Below are positions 1-7,115 of a stretch of 16,048 bases of DNA, piece by piece (positions within the stretch are counted from its first letter, which is position 1; each line of letters starts with the position of its first letter). A program made the position numbers and the translations under genes. The notes beneath the pieces were generated by a model. That model did no database searches and was not told the DNA's origin. It was given only the letters and a program-made list of their open reading frames with translations. Source of the stretch: CAZIKB01 sp964539665. GTDB taxonomy: Bacteria; Zhuqueibacterota; Zhuqueibacteria; Oceanimicrobiales; Oceanimicrobiaceae. The stretch spans positions 1 to 16,048 of the forward strand of contig CAZIKB010000135.1 in assembly GCA_964539665.1 (NCBI GenBank), written 5' to 3'.

Positions 1-1510
1 TCTCTCCTACAGCTTTGCGGAAGAGAAAAAACCCGATGAAACCGATCCTGCTTTTGAATTGAATGAAGATGCTGATTTAACGTTAGATTTGTCAAACCCA
101 AACACTCCGAAATACAGCATTACAAATCTTGCCGCTGGATACGAACATGACGCAAATAATTGGGTGCTCGATGAGATCGTATTTGAGAATAAAGGTAACA
201 CTGACAAGAATTTAATGGCTGCTTTAAACCTCAAATACCCTTATCTTCTTGGCGGCAATTCAGGTGAATTAAAGTTTGGTGGTAAAATTCGTCTGCAAAC
301 AAAGGAGAGGTCTAATACAACCTGGGAATACGGCTGGAAAGGCGATGATGATGTGTTAATGAGTCAATTTCTTGCTAATGATGAGGATAAGAATTTTCTC
401 GACGGCGCATACCGAGTCGGTCCATCAGCAGCTCCAAATAAAGTGAGAAGTTTTTTCAAGGCTAACCGCGATGGCTTACTCGAAGGGGAAATCAACCGTG
501 AAGACACAGACGCGGAAAACTACAAAGCTAAAGAGAATGTTATAGCTTACTATGCCATGACCACACTCAACTTTGACAAACTGATGATCCTGGCCGGTTT
601 CCGCCACGAATTGACTTCAATTGACTACACTGGCAACGAAGTTTTGTTTAATGTAGACGGTGATTACGAGAGCACTAAAGAAGTGAAAAATGACGATTCA
701 TATTCACATTTTCTACCCATGGTTCATTTTCGTTATCGTGTAACACCTCGAACTAACATCCGTGCTGCTTTCACATCCGGTATCGCACGTCCAAATTATT
801 ACGATCTCGTTCCTTATAAAATCATTCTGACCGAGGATGAAGAAATGGTTATGGGTAATCCTGCTCTGAAAGCGACGACAGCATACAACTTTGATTTTAT
901 GGCTGAACACTATCTTAGTGGTATAGGTATTTTATCCGGCGGATTCTTCTACAAATCCATGGACAAAATAATTTATACTAAATTCTTCGAGCAACCAGAC
1001 GGCCACAAATATGCTGGCTTTGAAGTAGAACAAAGGGCTAACGGAGAAACTGCAAAACTGTACGGTGTTGAGGTAAATTGGCAACAGCAGTTCACTTCCC
1101 TTCCAGGATTCTGGAAGGGATTTGGAATTTATACCAATTACACCCTCACGAAATCAAAAGCCGATGTGTCTGGCCGTGCGGATATCAGCCTGCCTGGCCA
1201 GGCTGGAAATGTCGCTAATTTCGCTATCAGCTATGAAAAATATGGATTCACCGGCCGGGTTGGCCTGAATTACCATGGCAGCTATATTGATGCAGTTGGA
1301 GACGACGAGGCGAACGATATTTTCTACGACGACCACTTGCAATTAGACTTTTCTGCCAGTATGAGGATTTTCCGCGGCATGCAGGTTTACGTCGAGGCGA
1401 TCAATTTGACTAATGAGCCACTGCGTTACTATATTGGTGAAGAGAACCGTCCGGTTCAACGGGAATTCTATTCCTGGTGGACGCATGCCGGTATCAAGTA
1501 TGTCTTTTAA
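1..1510 (+). CDS. TonB-dependent outer-membrane receptor, C-terminal part (5' end outside window)
   Basis: This is the beta-barrel part of a TonB-dependent receptor, which takes up large or scarce ligands across the outer membrane using TonB energy. The reading frame is open from base 2 with no start, so the plug domain and N-terminus lie upstream; a TTG at 59 is only an internal codon. Receptor-like features are alternating hydrophobic/aromatic strands, the stretch ARPNYYDLVPY near 788-820, the following GNPALK at about 856-873, and a last residue of Phe (IKYVF), the usual barrel-assembly signal. Its ligand cannot be read from the sequence. Its position before a phytase and phosphatase suggests phytate, an inositol phosphate or a metal complex of it, which is inference. 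A terminator follows 45 bases after the stop, so it is probably transcribed apart from the phytase. Family assignment is firm; substrate is not. Confidence 0.88.
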   Translation, partial: LSYSFAEEKKPDETDPAFELNEDADLTLDLSNPNTPKYSITNLAAGYEHDANNWVLDEIVFENKGNTDKNLMAALNLKYPYLLGGNSGELKFGGKIRLQTKERSNTTWEYGWKGDDDVLMSQFLANDEDKNFLDGAYRVGPSAAPNKVRSFFKANRDGLLEGEINREDTDAENYKAKENVIAYYAMTTLNFDKLMILAGFRHELTSIDYTGNEVLFNVDGDYESTKEVKNDDSYSHFLPMVHFRYRVTPRTNIRAAFTSGIARPNYYDLVPYKIILTEDEEMVMGNPALKATTAYNFDFMAEHYLSGIGILSGGFFYKSMDKIIYTKFFEQPDGHKYAGFEVEQRANGETAKLYGVEVNWQQQFTSLPGFWKGFGIYTNYTLTKSKADVSGRADISLPGQAGNVANFAISYEKYGFTGRVGLNYHGSYIDAVGDDEANDIFYDDHLQLDFSASMRIFRGMQVYVEAINLTNEPLRYYIGEENRPVQREFYSWWTHAGIKYVF

Positions 1511-1554
1511 TGGATAATTCAATTATATTACTTTTCCATTAAATCGTGTATCTT

Positions 1555-1588
1555 AAAAACGGCGTAGTTATCACAATGCGCCGTTTTT
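1555..1588 (+). terminator. Rho-independent terminator, probably bidirectional
   Basis: A perfect 10-bp inverted repeat, AAAAACGGCG (1555-1564) and CGCCGTTTTT (1579-1588), encloses a 14-base loop. The right arm ends in five T and the left arm starts with five A, so it could work on both strands. It lies 45 bases after the receptor stop codon and separates the receptor from the phytase transcript. Confidence 0.85.
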
Positions 1589-1645
1589 AGAATTTCTTAA
1601 GTAATACATGTAATATTGGCATCGAAATTTTAAATTCTATGGTTA

Positions 1646-1674
1646 TTGACATCTCAAACAAATTAATCTGAAAT
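1646..1674 (+). promoter_or_regulatory. Candidate sigma-70-like promoter for the phytase
   Basis: A perfect TTGACA (1646-1651) is followed after 17 bases by TGAAAT (1669-1674), which matches the -10 consensus at four of six positions. It sits after the terminator and about 110 bases before the phytase ATG. Transcription would start near 1681, just after the upstream ATG at 1676, which argues against that ATG as a start. The organism's sigma consensus is not known, so this is a candidate only. Confidence 0.4.
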
Positions 1675-1783
1675 TATGTGGCCCCTTGCTCTTCTTCGCG
1701 CAGTCCTGTTCATCATCATTTCGACGACGAAACTGCACCCATTTCTGTCACTGCTTGGAATAATTAAAGAAGGAAAATGTAAA

Positions 1784-2890
1784 ATGAAAAGATTTTGTTT
1801 TTGTAATCTGATGTTTAATTTTCTTATAGTATCAGTCATTATTTCTTTTTCATTTTCTCATTGTACCAATGATAATTCGACACTTGAGGAAAAGAAAGAT
1901 TTGATTGCACCCAAAGTTGTTACTGAACCAGTAAACATTGACTCTGACGATCCGGCGATCTGGATCCATCCAAATGAGCCTGCGCAAAGTATCATACTTG
2001 GCACCGACAAAGGCGGCTCGTTGTTCGCATTTGGTCTGGACGGTAAAATTATCAAATCTGTATCGGGTATGCAGCGCCTGAATAATGTTGATGTTGAGTA
2101 CGGATTTATGCTCGATGGCCAGGCTACGGATATCGCAGTGGCAACTGATCGCGATGCGCGCAAAATCCATGTATTTCGACTTCCAGACCTTGAGCCCATT
2201 GACGGTGGGGGAATTGAGGCGTTTGAAGGTGAAGAATTTGGTCGGCCCATGGGCATAGCCATCTATAAACGACCAACTGACGATACATTTTTTGCAATTT
2301 TGAGCAGGAAACAAGGCCCGTCCGGCGGTTATTTATGGCAATATCAACTAACTGATGATGGTAAAGGAAAGGTCAAATTCACAAAAGTTCGCGAGTTTGG
2401 GGAATGGAGTGGATTAAACGATCAAGGCGATGGTGAAATAGAAGCCGTGGCTGTGGATGATGAGCTGGGTTATGTTTATTATTCTGATGAATTGTTCGGC
2501 ATCCACAAATACCATGCGGATCCGGATGCACCAGACGCAAATAAAGAATTGGCCGTGTTTGGTCAGGATGGCTTTGCGGAAGACCGGGAAGGAATTTCCA
2601 TCTACAAAATCAATGACGGCACAGGTTACATACTTGTATCTGACCAACAGGCTAACAAATTTCGCGTTTTTACCCGTGAAGGAGCACCAGAAAATCCTCA
2701 TGAGCATAAATTAATAAAAGTTGTTAATGTCTCGACTAATGATAGTGATGGCTCAGAAGTAACAAATGCCCAACTAAGTGATGTGTTTCCAAAGGGTTTA
2801 TTCGTAGCCATGTCGGACAACAAAACATTTCAACTTTATTCCTGGTCGGACATTGCAGGAAAAGACCTGACAATTGCACTGGTAAAGTAA
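1784..2890 (+). CDS. Beta-propeller phytase (3-phytase type), exported
   Basis: Calcium-dependent beta-propeller phytases remove phosphates from myo-inositol hexakisphosphate outside the cytoplasm. The protein is 368 residues. Family hallmarks appear in order: DSDDPAIW (53-60), LNNVDVEYGF (99-108), DIAVATDRD (116-124), EIEAVAVDDE (218-227), EDREGISIY (266-274) and GYILVSDQQANKF (281-293); the acidic residues in these blocks are the usual Ca2+/phosphate site of Bacillus phytases. I chose the ATG at 1784 because AAGAAGGA lies just upstream and the protein then starts with Lys-Arg and a hydrophobic segment; the in-frame ATG at 1676 would add 36 residues and has no such site. Cys27, after FSFSH, may be a lipidation site, but His before Cys is unusual for a lipobox. 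The phosphatase follows after 138 bases, a natural partner for finishing dephosphorylation. Assignment is strong; anchoring is uncertain. Confidence 0.92.
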   Translation: MKRFCFCNLMFNFLIVSVIISFSFSHCTNDNSTLEEKKDLIAPKVVTEPVNIDSDDPAIWIHPNEPAQSIILGTDKGGSLFAFGLDGKIIKSVSGMQRLNNVDVEYGFMLDGQATDIAVATDRDARKIHVFRLPDLEPIDGGGIEAFEGEEFGRPMGIAIYKRPTDDTFFAILSRKQGPSGGYLWQYQLTDDGKGKVKFTKVREFGEWSGLNDQGDGEIEAVAVDDELGYVYYSDELFGIHKYHADPDAPDANKELAVFGQDGFAEDREGISIYKINDGTGYILVSDQQANKFRVFTREGAPENPHEHKLIKVVNVSTNDSDGSEVTNAQLSDVFPKGLFVAMSDNKTFQLYSWSDIAGKDLTIALVK

Positions 2891-2932
2891 CTGTAAAAAA
2901 ACATGATTTAACCTGATTAATTAATAAGCCAG

Positions 2933-2972
2933 GGAATAGCACGGAAGAAGACACTGAAAATCAAAAGGTTAA
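2933..2972 (+). repeat. Dispersed intergenic repeat, copy A
   Basis: This stretch between phytase and phosphatase starts GGAATAGCACGGAAGAAG and matches copy B (4770-4810) in 29 of its first 31 bases, and again at the final GGTTAA. It contains no gene. Its role is unknown. Confidence 0.65.
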
Positions 2973-3028
2973 AGGTTCCAAGCAATAAGATTAAATCGTT
3001 AATATCTTTATTGATAAAGGTAATATTA

Positions 3029-4750
3029 ATGAATTGGTCAAATCTAAGAAAATTTCTATTTAGCGTTTGTATATTAACGGCACTTATTCATTCAATCGGT
3101 CAAACCTATGCATCGTCTGATGAATACCAGAGTCCTAAACTGGTCATCTTAATTTCAATTGATGCTTTCCGGTATGATTATTTTACTCGTTTTGAAAAAT
3201 ATTTATCCAAAGGCGGATTTAAAGTCCTTTTAGAAAACGGCGCTAATTTTAATAATGCTCACATCTATCACTACCGACCAACGACAGCTCCCGGTCATGC
3301 AGCGATGATGACAGGAGCTTCAGGACATAATCATGGTATAGTAGATAGTGATTTTTGGGACAGAGAGTTACGAGAAAAAGTAAATTGCGTAGAAGACCGG
3401 GAAGCAATATTGTTGAAAGGTCAAAATCAGACTGATGGACAAAAAAGTAAAAAAGGCAGGTCTGCTAAAAAAATGCTTGTTACCACAGTTGGGGATGAAC
3501 TTAAACTGTCTAATAATTTCAAATCCAAGGTCATTGGAATTGGATTCAAAGACCGCGCCGCCATCCTGCCGAGTGGTAAATTAGCCAACACGGCATATTG
3601 GTTTGATGTTACAACTGGTAAGTTTATTTCCAGTACATTTTATCTGACATCCTTGCCAGAGTGGGTTTATAATTTTAACCAGCAGAATTCGATTGATCAT
3701 TTCTTTAAACGCACCTGGGAAAAAGTGCTGGATGAACAGGCTTATACGCTATCACGGCAAGATGATTTTCCAAACGAGCTGGATTACAAAGGATTGCGGA
3801 ATGTTTTTCCGCATCCCGTTCACGGTAATCTCGATAAGCCCGGCGCTGATTTTTACGATGCATTCATGCACTCACCTTTTGCAGATGAGCACCTGGCTGA
3901 CTTTGCCAAAGCGGTAATTGAAAATGAAAATCTTGGTGAAGATGAAATCACGGATATTTTAACCATTGGTTTTTCTGCTACCGATCGCATCGGTCATGCG
4001 TATGGAATTTACAGCCAGGAGATTCAGGATCAGATTATTAGACTTGATCGGATTCTGGAAGGTTTCCTGACTTATGCAGACAAGAAAATTGGTTTAGACA
4101 ATATCTTGATTATATTAACAGCAGGTCACGGCTTTGGCCCAATTCCTGAATACATGGCTCAATTACATTTTGACGCGGGCAGGATCGAGACTGCCCTGCC
4201 TTCTGGTGCGCACTCAATTGTAATTCCAAAAACAGTTGAATTAGCTCTGGACAATAAATTCGGTTCGGCCGATTGGGTAGAAGCATTTATAAAGCCTAAT
4301 GTTTATTTAAATTATGAGACAATTACCGCAAAGAATTTGGAATTGAATGAAGTAGAAAAAACGGCTCAAAATGCTCTGACTCAAATAAAAGGGATACAAT
4401 ATGTGTTTACACGAACACAAATATTATCAGGTAATCTTCCTGAAATCAGAATTTCGCAAAAAGTCAGTGAGCAATTTCATCCACGGCGAAGCGGAGATCT
4501 TGTAGTTGTTGTACAGCCATATTATATACAGAGTTTTTATAAGAAAGGTCCTGACAAAGGCGCAAGTCATGAAACCGATTCAGCAAATAATACACACATT
4601 CCGATGATTTTCTATGGACAAAAATTTAAGCCGGGTATTTACCGAATGCCTGTGAAATTAAACGATTTAGCGCCGACGCTTTCATCTGTATTACAAATAG
4701 CGTTTCCATCAGGAAACGAGGGCAGGGTATTATTTGAGGCTTTATATTAA
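3029..4750 (+). CDS. PafA-like alkaline phosphatase superfamily protein, exported, with altered active site
   Basis: A 573-residue member of the PafA/type I phosphodiesterase branch of the alkaline phosphatase superfamily, which hydrolyses phosphate esters in the periplasm; here inositol phosphates released by the phytase are the likely substrate (inference). The start is ATG 3029, with AAAGG eight bases upstream; a TTG at 3011 is less likely. A signal peptide runs to about residue 29 (TYA). Landmarks: SIDAFRYDY with metal ligand D45, PTTAPGH with nucleophile T86, KDR (K174, R176), TDRIGH (D319, H323), AGHG (H367) and THIPMIFYG (H523). Spacing between these agrees closely with PafA D38, T79, K162/R164, D305/H309, D352/H353 and H486. 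Two positions differ: the D352 equivalent is Gly366 and the N100 equivalent is Ser107. Activity may therefore be reduced, changed or lost. Confidence 0.82.
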   Translation: MNWSNLRKFLFSVCILTALIHSIGQTYASSDEYQSPKLVILISIDAFRYDYFTRFEKYLSKGGFKVLLENGANFNNAHIYHYRPTTAPGHAAMMTGASGHNHGIVDSDFWDRELREKVNCVEDREAILLKGQNQTDGQKSKKGRSAKKMLVTTVGDELKLSNNFKSKVIGIGFKDRAAILPSGKLANTAYWFDVTTGKFISSTFYLTSLPEWVYNFNQQNSIDHFFKRTWEKVLDEQAYTLSRQDDFPNELDYKGLRNVFPHPVHGNLDKPGADFYDAFMHSPFADEHLADFAKAVIENENLGEDEITDILTIGFSATDRIGHAYGIYSQEIQDQIIRLDRILEGFLTYADKKIGLDNILIILTAGHGFGPIPEYMAQLHFDAGRIETALPSGAHSIVIPKTVELALDNKFGSADWVEAFIKPNVYLNYETITAKNLELNEVEKTAQNALTQIKGIQYVFTRTQILSGNLPEIRISQKVSEQFHPRRSGDLVVVVQPYYIQSFYKKGPDKGASHETDSANNTHIPMIFYGQKFKPGIYRMPVKLNDLAPTLSSVLQIAFPSGNEGRVLFEALY

Positions 4751-4769
4751 TGTATAAATCATCAACTAC

Positions 4770-4810
4770 GGAATATCACGGAAAAAGACACTGAAAATCA
4801 GACAGGTTAA
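4770..4810 (+). repeat. Dispersed intergenic repeat, copy B
   Basis: This stretch starts GGAATATCACGGAAAAAG and is nearly identical to copy A after the phytase (29 of the first 31 bases). It begins 20 bases after the phosphatase stop, so the two copies flank the phosphatase gene in the same orientation. Confidence 0.65.
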
Positions 4811-4820
4811 GTGATAGACA

Positions 4821-4849
4821 TTGAAGAAATCCTGGATATATATTATAAT
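4821..4849 (+). promoter_or_regulatory. Candidate sigma-70-like promoter for the symporter/ABC run
   Basis: TTGAAG (4821-4826) and a perfect TATAAT (4844-4849) are separated by 17 bases, the best -35/-10 pair seen in the window. Transcription would begin near 4857 and leave a leader of about 105 bases before the symporter ATG. It is the natural promoter for 4962-9561, but has only sequence support. Confidence 0.5.
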
Positions 4850-4885
4850 TGAATCATACATGACTAAACTATTGTTTTTAAATTA

Positions 4886-4930
4886 TCTGTGTTATTCCGT
4901 GTGTTTCCAATGTAAATAATTCAGGACAGA
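4886..4930 (-). repeat. Dispersed intergenic repeat, copy C (inverted, diverged)
   Basis: Read on the minus strand this region contains ACGGAATAACAC, matching ACGGAATATCAC in copy B at eleven of twelve bases, so it is a diverged inverted relative about 90 bases away. On the plus strand its right half (GTGTGTTTC followed by TAAATAATTCA) recurs in copy D near 13058-13090. The symporter ribosome-binding site starts just downstream. Confidence 0.45.
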
Positions 4931-4961
4931 TAGTATTTGTTTTTCTTTGGAGGGAGGACAA

Positions 4962-6551
4962 ATGGTTGTTTTTGGTTTTCTTGATTGGTTGTGGATTATT
5001 CTTTTCCTCGTGCTGATGATTGGCTGTGGTGTCCTGTTCTATCGGCTTGGAAAGCGCTCAGAAGCTGATTTTTTTCTGGCCGGTCGCGGGCTGCCCTGGT
5101 GGTTACCGGCTTCGTCTGTTTACGCTACGCATACAGCTACCGATACGCCCATGTGGGTCACCGGGGTAATTTATCGATATGGCCTGGCTGGCATCTGGTA
5201 CACTTTCTTTTCAGCCTGGTGCGCTATCAGTGCTTTTGTTTCTACACGTATTTTCCGGCGTTCGCTGGCTTACACTCAGGCAGAATGGAACACCCTGCGT
5301 TTTGGCGGATTGGGCGCAGAACTTCTGCGCGGCTGGATCGCTGGCTGGCAGGTTTTCATGAATATGTTTATCCTCGGCTGGGTTGGTATCGCTATGGGCA
5401 AGGTCTGTAATCTTGCTTTCGGTTGGGACACCTGGATTGGACTGGTAGTTTTTTCTTCGATCTGTGCTGTTTATGTGTTAGCCTCCGGTTACTGGGGTGT
5501 GGTTATGGCGGATTTCCAACAAGGGATTATTGCTTTGGCAGTAATATTAATTGTTTCAGTCTGGGGAATTATCGCTGCTGGTGGACCTGGCGCCATTGTA
5601 AGTAAACTTGCTGCGATGGATCAGTCCTGGCGGATAAATCCGTTTGCATTCACCGGGTGGTTTAGTGGAGACTTTCCGGCAGCCTGGTTTATTACCATGC
5701 TGGTCATTGCTATTCTTGGCGGATTTGGTATGGGCACCAGTATTGACTGGTATCCAGAAGCACAGAGAATCCAGTCTGCTAAAACCGTTCGTGACGCCAG
5801 TTACAGTATCTGGTGGGGAACCGCTCTCGTACTGGTTCGCAACTCTGTCTGGGCTGTGGCTATTCTTGGATTTTATGTGCTATTTCCAGATATTACCAAT
5901 GCGGCAGAATATGAGCTGGGTTGGTTTCGAATTGGTTTTGATTATTTGCCCGCGGGCATGGTGGGCTTCTTTTTTGCGGCAATCCTGGCCATCCATCTTT
6001 CGACCATTTCCACACATCTGAATCTGGGCGCCATGTATGCCACTCGTGATCTTTATCAGCATTATATTAAACCTCATGCTACGGAAAAAAACCTTGTCTG
6101 GGTTGGCCGCATTTCTACCTTCATTCTTTTAATAGGCTCATTTGTTTATGGGCTGATGATGCAGGAAATCACCAAATGGCTGATTTTTGCACTCTGGCTG
6201 ATGGCCGCTGGTATTTGGCTGCCGAACATCCTGCAGGTAGTCTGGTGGCGGTTCAATTCATGGGGATACATTTCATCCTGGATTGCAAATCTTGGTCTTA
6301 GCTGGCTGGTCGTTTGGATTTTACCGGCATTTGGTATTTTGCCGGAGCTGTTGGACTACCAGCAGTTTTGGCTGCTCATGCTGCTTGGTGCGCTGGTTTA
6401 TATTCCGGTCACGTTATCAACCAAACCGGAAAATATGGAACACCTGGTTAAGTATTATGTAATGTCACGGCCGATTGGTTGGTGGGCTCCGGTTCGCTGG
6501 CAAGCTGAACAGCGGGGCCTGATTCAAGAGTTAGTCAAAAAATCAAAGTAG
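4962..6551 (+). CDS. Sodium:solute symporter (SSS family), candidate inositol uptake
   Basis: A 529-residue polytopic inner-membrane protein of the SSS (SLC5-like) family, which couples Na+ entry to solute uptake. The first membrane segment (about residues 7-27) is followed by the typical RLGKRSEADFFLAGRGLPWW block (28-47) and then by the conserved unwound region around SVYATHTATDTP. Roughly a dozen more hydrophobic segments follow, many rich in Trp. The ATG at 4962 is chosen because a very strong Shine-Dalgarno, GGAGGGAGGA (4949-4958), sits just upstream; a TTG at 4947 would lie inside it. The substrate is not readable. SSS carriers are known for myo-inositol, and the context of phytase upstream and iol genes downstream makes inositol the best guess. 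Three small membrane proteins follow at once and may be subunits. Confidence 0.88.
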   Translation: MVVFGFLDWLWIILFLVLMIGCGVLFYRLGKRSEADFFLAGRGLPWWLPASSVYATHTATDTPMWVTGVIYRYGLAGIWYTFFSAWCAISAFVSTRIFRRSLAYTQAEWNTLRFGGLGAELLRGWIAGWQVFMNMFILGWVGIAMGKVCNLAFGWDTWIGLVVFSSICAVYVLASGYWGVVMADFQQGIIALAVILIVSVWGIIAAGGPGAIVSKLAAMDQSWRINPFAFTGWFSGDFPAAWFITMLVIAILGGFGMGTSIDWYPEAQRIQSAKTVRDASYSIWWGTALVLVRNSVWAVAILGFYVLFPDITNAAEYELGWFRIGFDYLPAGMVGFFFAAILAIHLSTISTHLNLGAMYATRDLYQHYIKPHATEKNLVWVGRISTFILLIGSFVYGLMMQEITKWLIFALWLMAAGIWLPNILQVVWWRFNSWGYISSWIANLGLSWLVVWILPAFGILPELLDYQQFWLLMLLGALVYIPVTLSTKPENMEHLVKYYVMSRPIGWWAPVRWQAEQRGLIQELVKKSK

Positions 6552-6562
6552 GAGGAGATACA

Positions 6563-6859
6563 ATGTCCTGGATTCGACGTGAATGGACACCAGTTGAAGC
6601 AGACGAATGGACCAAAGAGGACTGGATCGCAATTGTAATTTCACCGTTAGCTTATGTGGCGCTTACGATTGGAGTCGCATTGAGTTTTCTTTTACTTTGG
6701 TGGGGATTCTTAATTTTAGGCGTTGGTATTGTTCTCATCGTACTTATGCACTGGGTAATTGATCCAAAATTAAAAGTCATATCGACTGAGTATGAAAAAC
6801 GCCAAAAAGACTATCTGATTGAACTTGAGCGGTCGGTTCGCTGGGAGGAGTCAAAATGA
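6563..6859 (+). CDS. Small two-helix membrane protein next to the symporter
   Basis: A 98-residue protein of no function I recognise. It has a charged, Trp-rich cytoplasm-like start (WIRREWTPVEADEWTKEDW, about 3-21), two adjacent hydrophobic segments (roughly 22-44 and 45-65), and a charged, probably helical tail from residue 68. AGGAGGAG lies directly before its ATG and overlaps the symporter stop, with 11 bases between the two genes, so the pair is almost certainly co-translated. Small helper subunits of SSS transporters are known (for example the DUF4212 type), which makes an accessory or stabilising role reasonable, but this is inference from position and topology. No catalytic motif is visible. 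Confidence 0.72.
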   Translation: MSWIRREWTPVEADEWTKEDWIAIVISPLAYVALTIGVALSFLLLWWGFLILGVGIVLIVLMHWVIDPKLKVISTEYEKRQKDYLIELERSVRWEESK

Positions 6860-6975
6860 ATGAAGGATTAACTATGGTGATCGGCATGTCTATTGCCTAC
6901 TTTGCATCGTTTCTGGGTCTAATTCTGGCCTGGATTTCTTATCGTAAACACCAAACGAAGGAAGAAAAGAAATGA
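6856..6975 (+). CDS. 39-residue single-helix membrane protein
   Basis: A tiny gene whose ATG overlaps the stop of the 98-residue gene in an ATGA. GGGAGGAG just upstream is its ribosome-binding site. The product starts MNEGLTMVIGMSIAYFASF, has one hydrophobic helix (about residues 7-28), then a basic/charged tail (YRKHQTKEEKK). Its pattern, one helix then a positive tail right after an SSS carrier, resembles the loosely defined small symporter accessory proteins found in annotation. I cannot show homology. Coupled translation on both sides supports a real gene rather than a chance frame. Confidence 0.66.
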   Translation: MNEGLTMVIGMSIAYFASFLGLILAWISYRKHQTKEEKK

Positions 6976-7109
6976 ACATGGTTTTGTTATTAGTTGAAAC
7001 TACCAGAATAGGTAGCCCGATTCTTGGGATTATCATACCTGCGGTAATTCTGATTTTTTCATTTATTGTGACTTGGTTGTTGTACCGTCACTTTTCGCGG
7101 CACCACTAA
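6972..7109 (+). CDS. 45-residue single-helix membrane protein
   Basis: A second tiny gene, whose ATG overlaps the preceding stop in another ATGA. It encodes MNMVLLLVETTRIGSPILG, then a strongly hydrophobic helix (about residues 16-37), and a short tail YRHFSRHH rich in Arg and His. No separate strong Shine-Dalgarno is present, only GAAGAAAAGA inside the previous gene, so translation probably depends on coupling. It ends six bases before the ABC ATPase, linking the symporter group to the ABC genes. Function is unknown; position suggests a partner of one of the two transporters. Confidence 0.55.
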   Translation: MNMVLLLVETTRIGSPILGIIIPAVILIFSFIVTWLLYRHFSRHH

Positions 7110-7115
7110 AGACTG

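Noticed and set aside
1676..1783. Upstream in-frame ATG extending the phytase by 36 residues
   Set aside because: It lacks a ribosome site, lies close to the predicted transcription start, and would put extra sequence before a good signal peptide at 1784.
1850..2314. Long minus-strand open frames opposite the phytase
   Set aside because: They are antisense to a clear phytase domain, show no recognisable motif and have no ribosome site, so they are chance frames.
3011..3028. TTG start for the phosphatase
   Set aside because: The ATG at 3029 has AAAGG at a proper distance, and the signal peptide begins better there.
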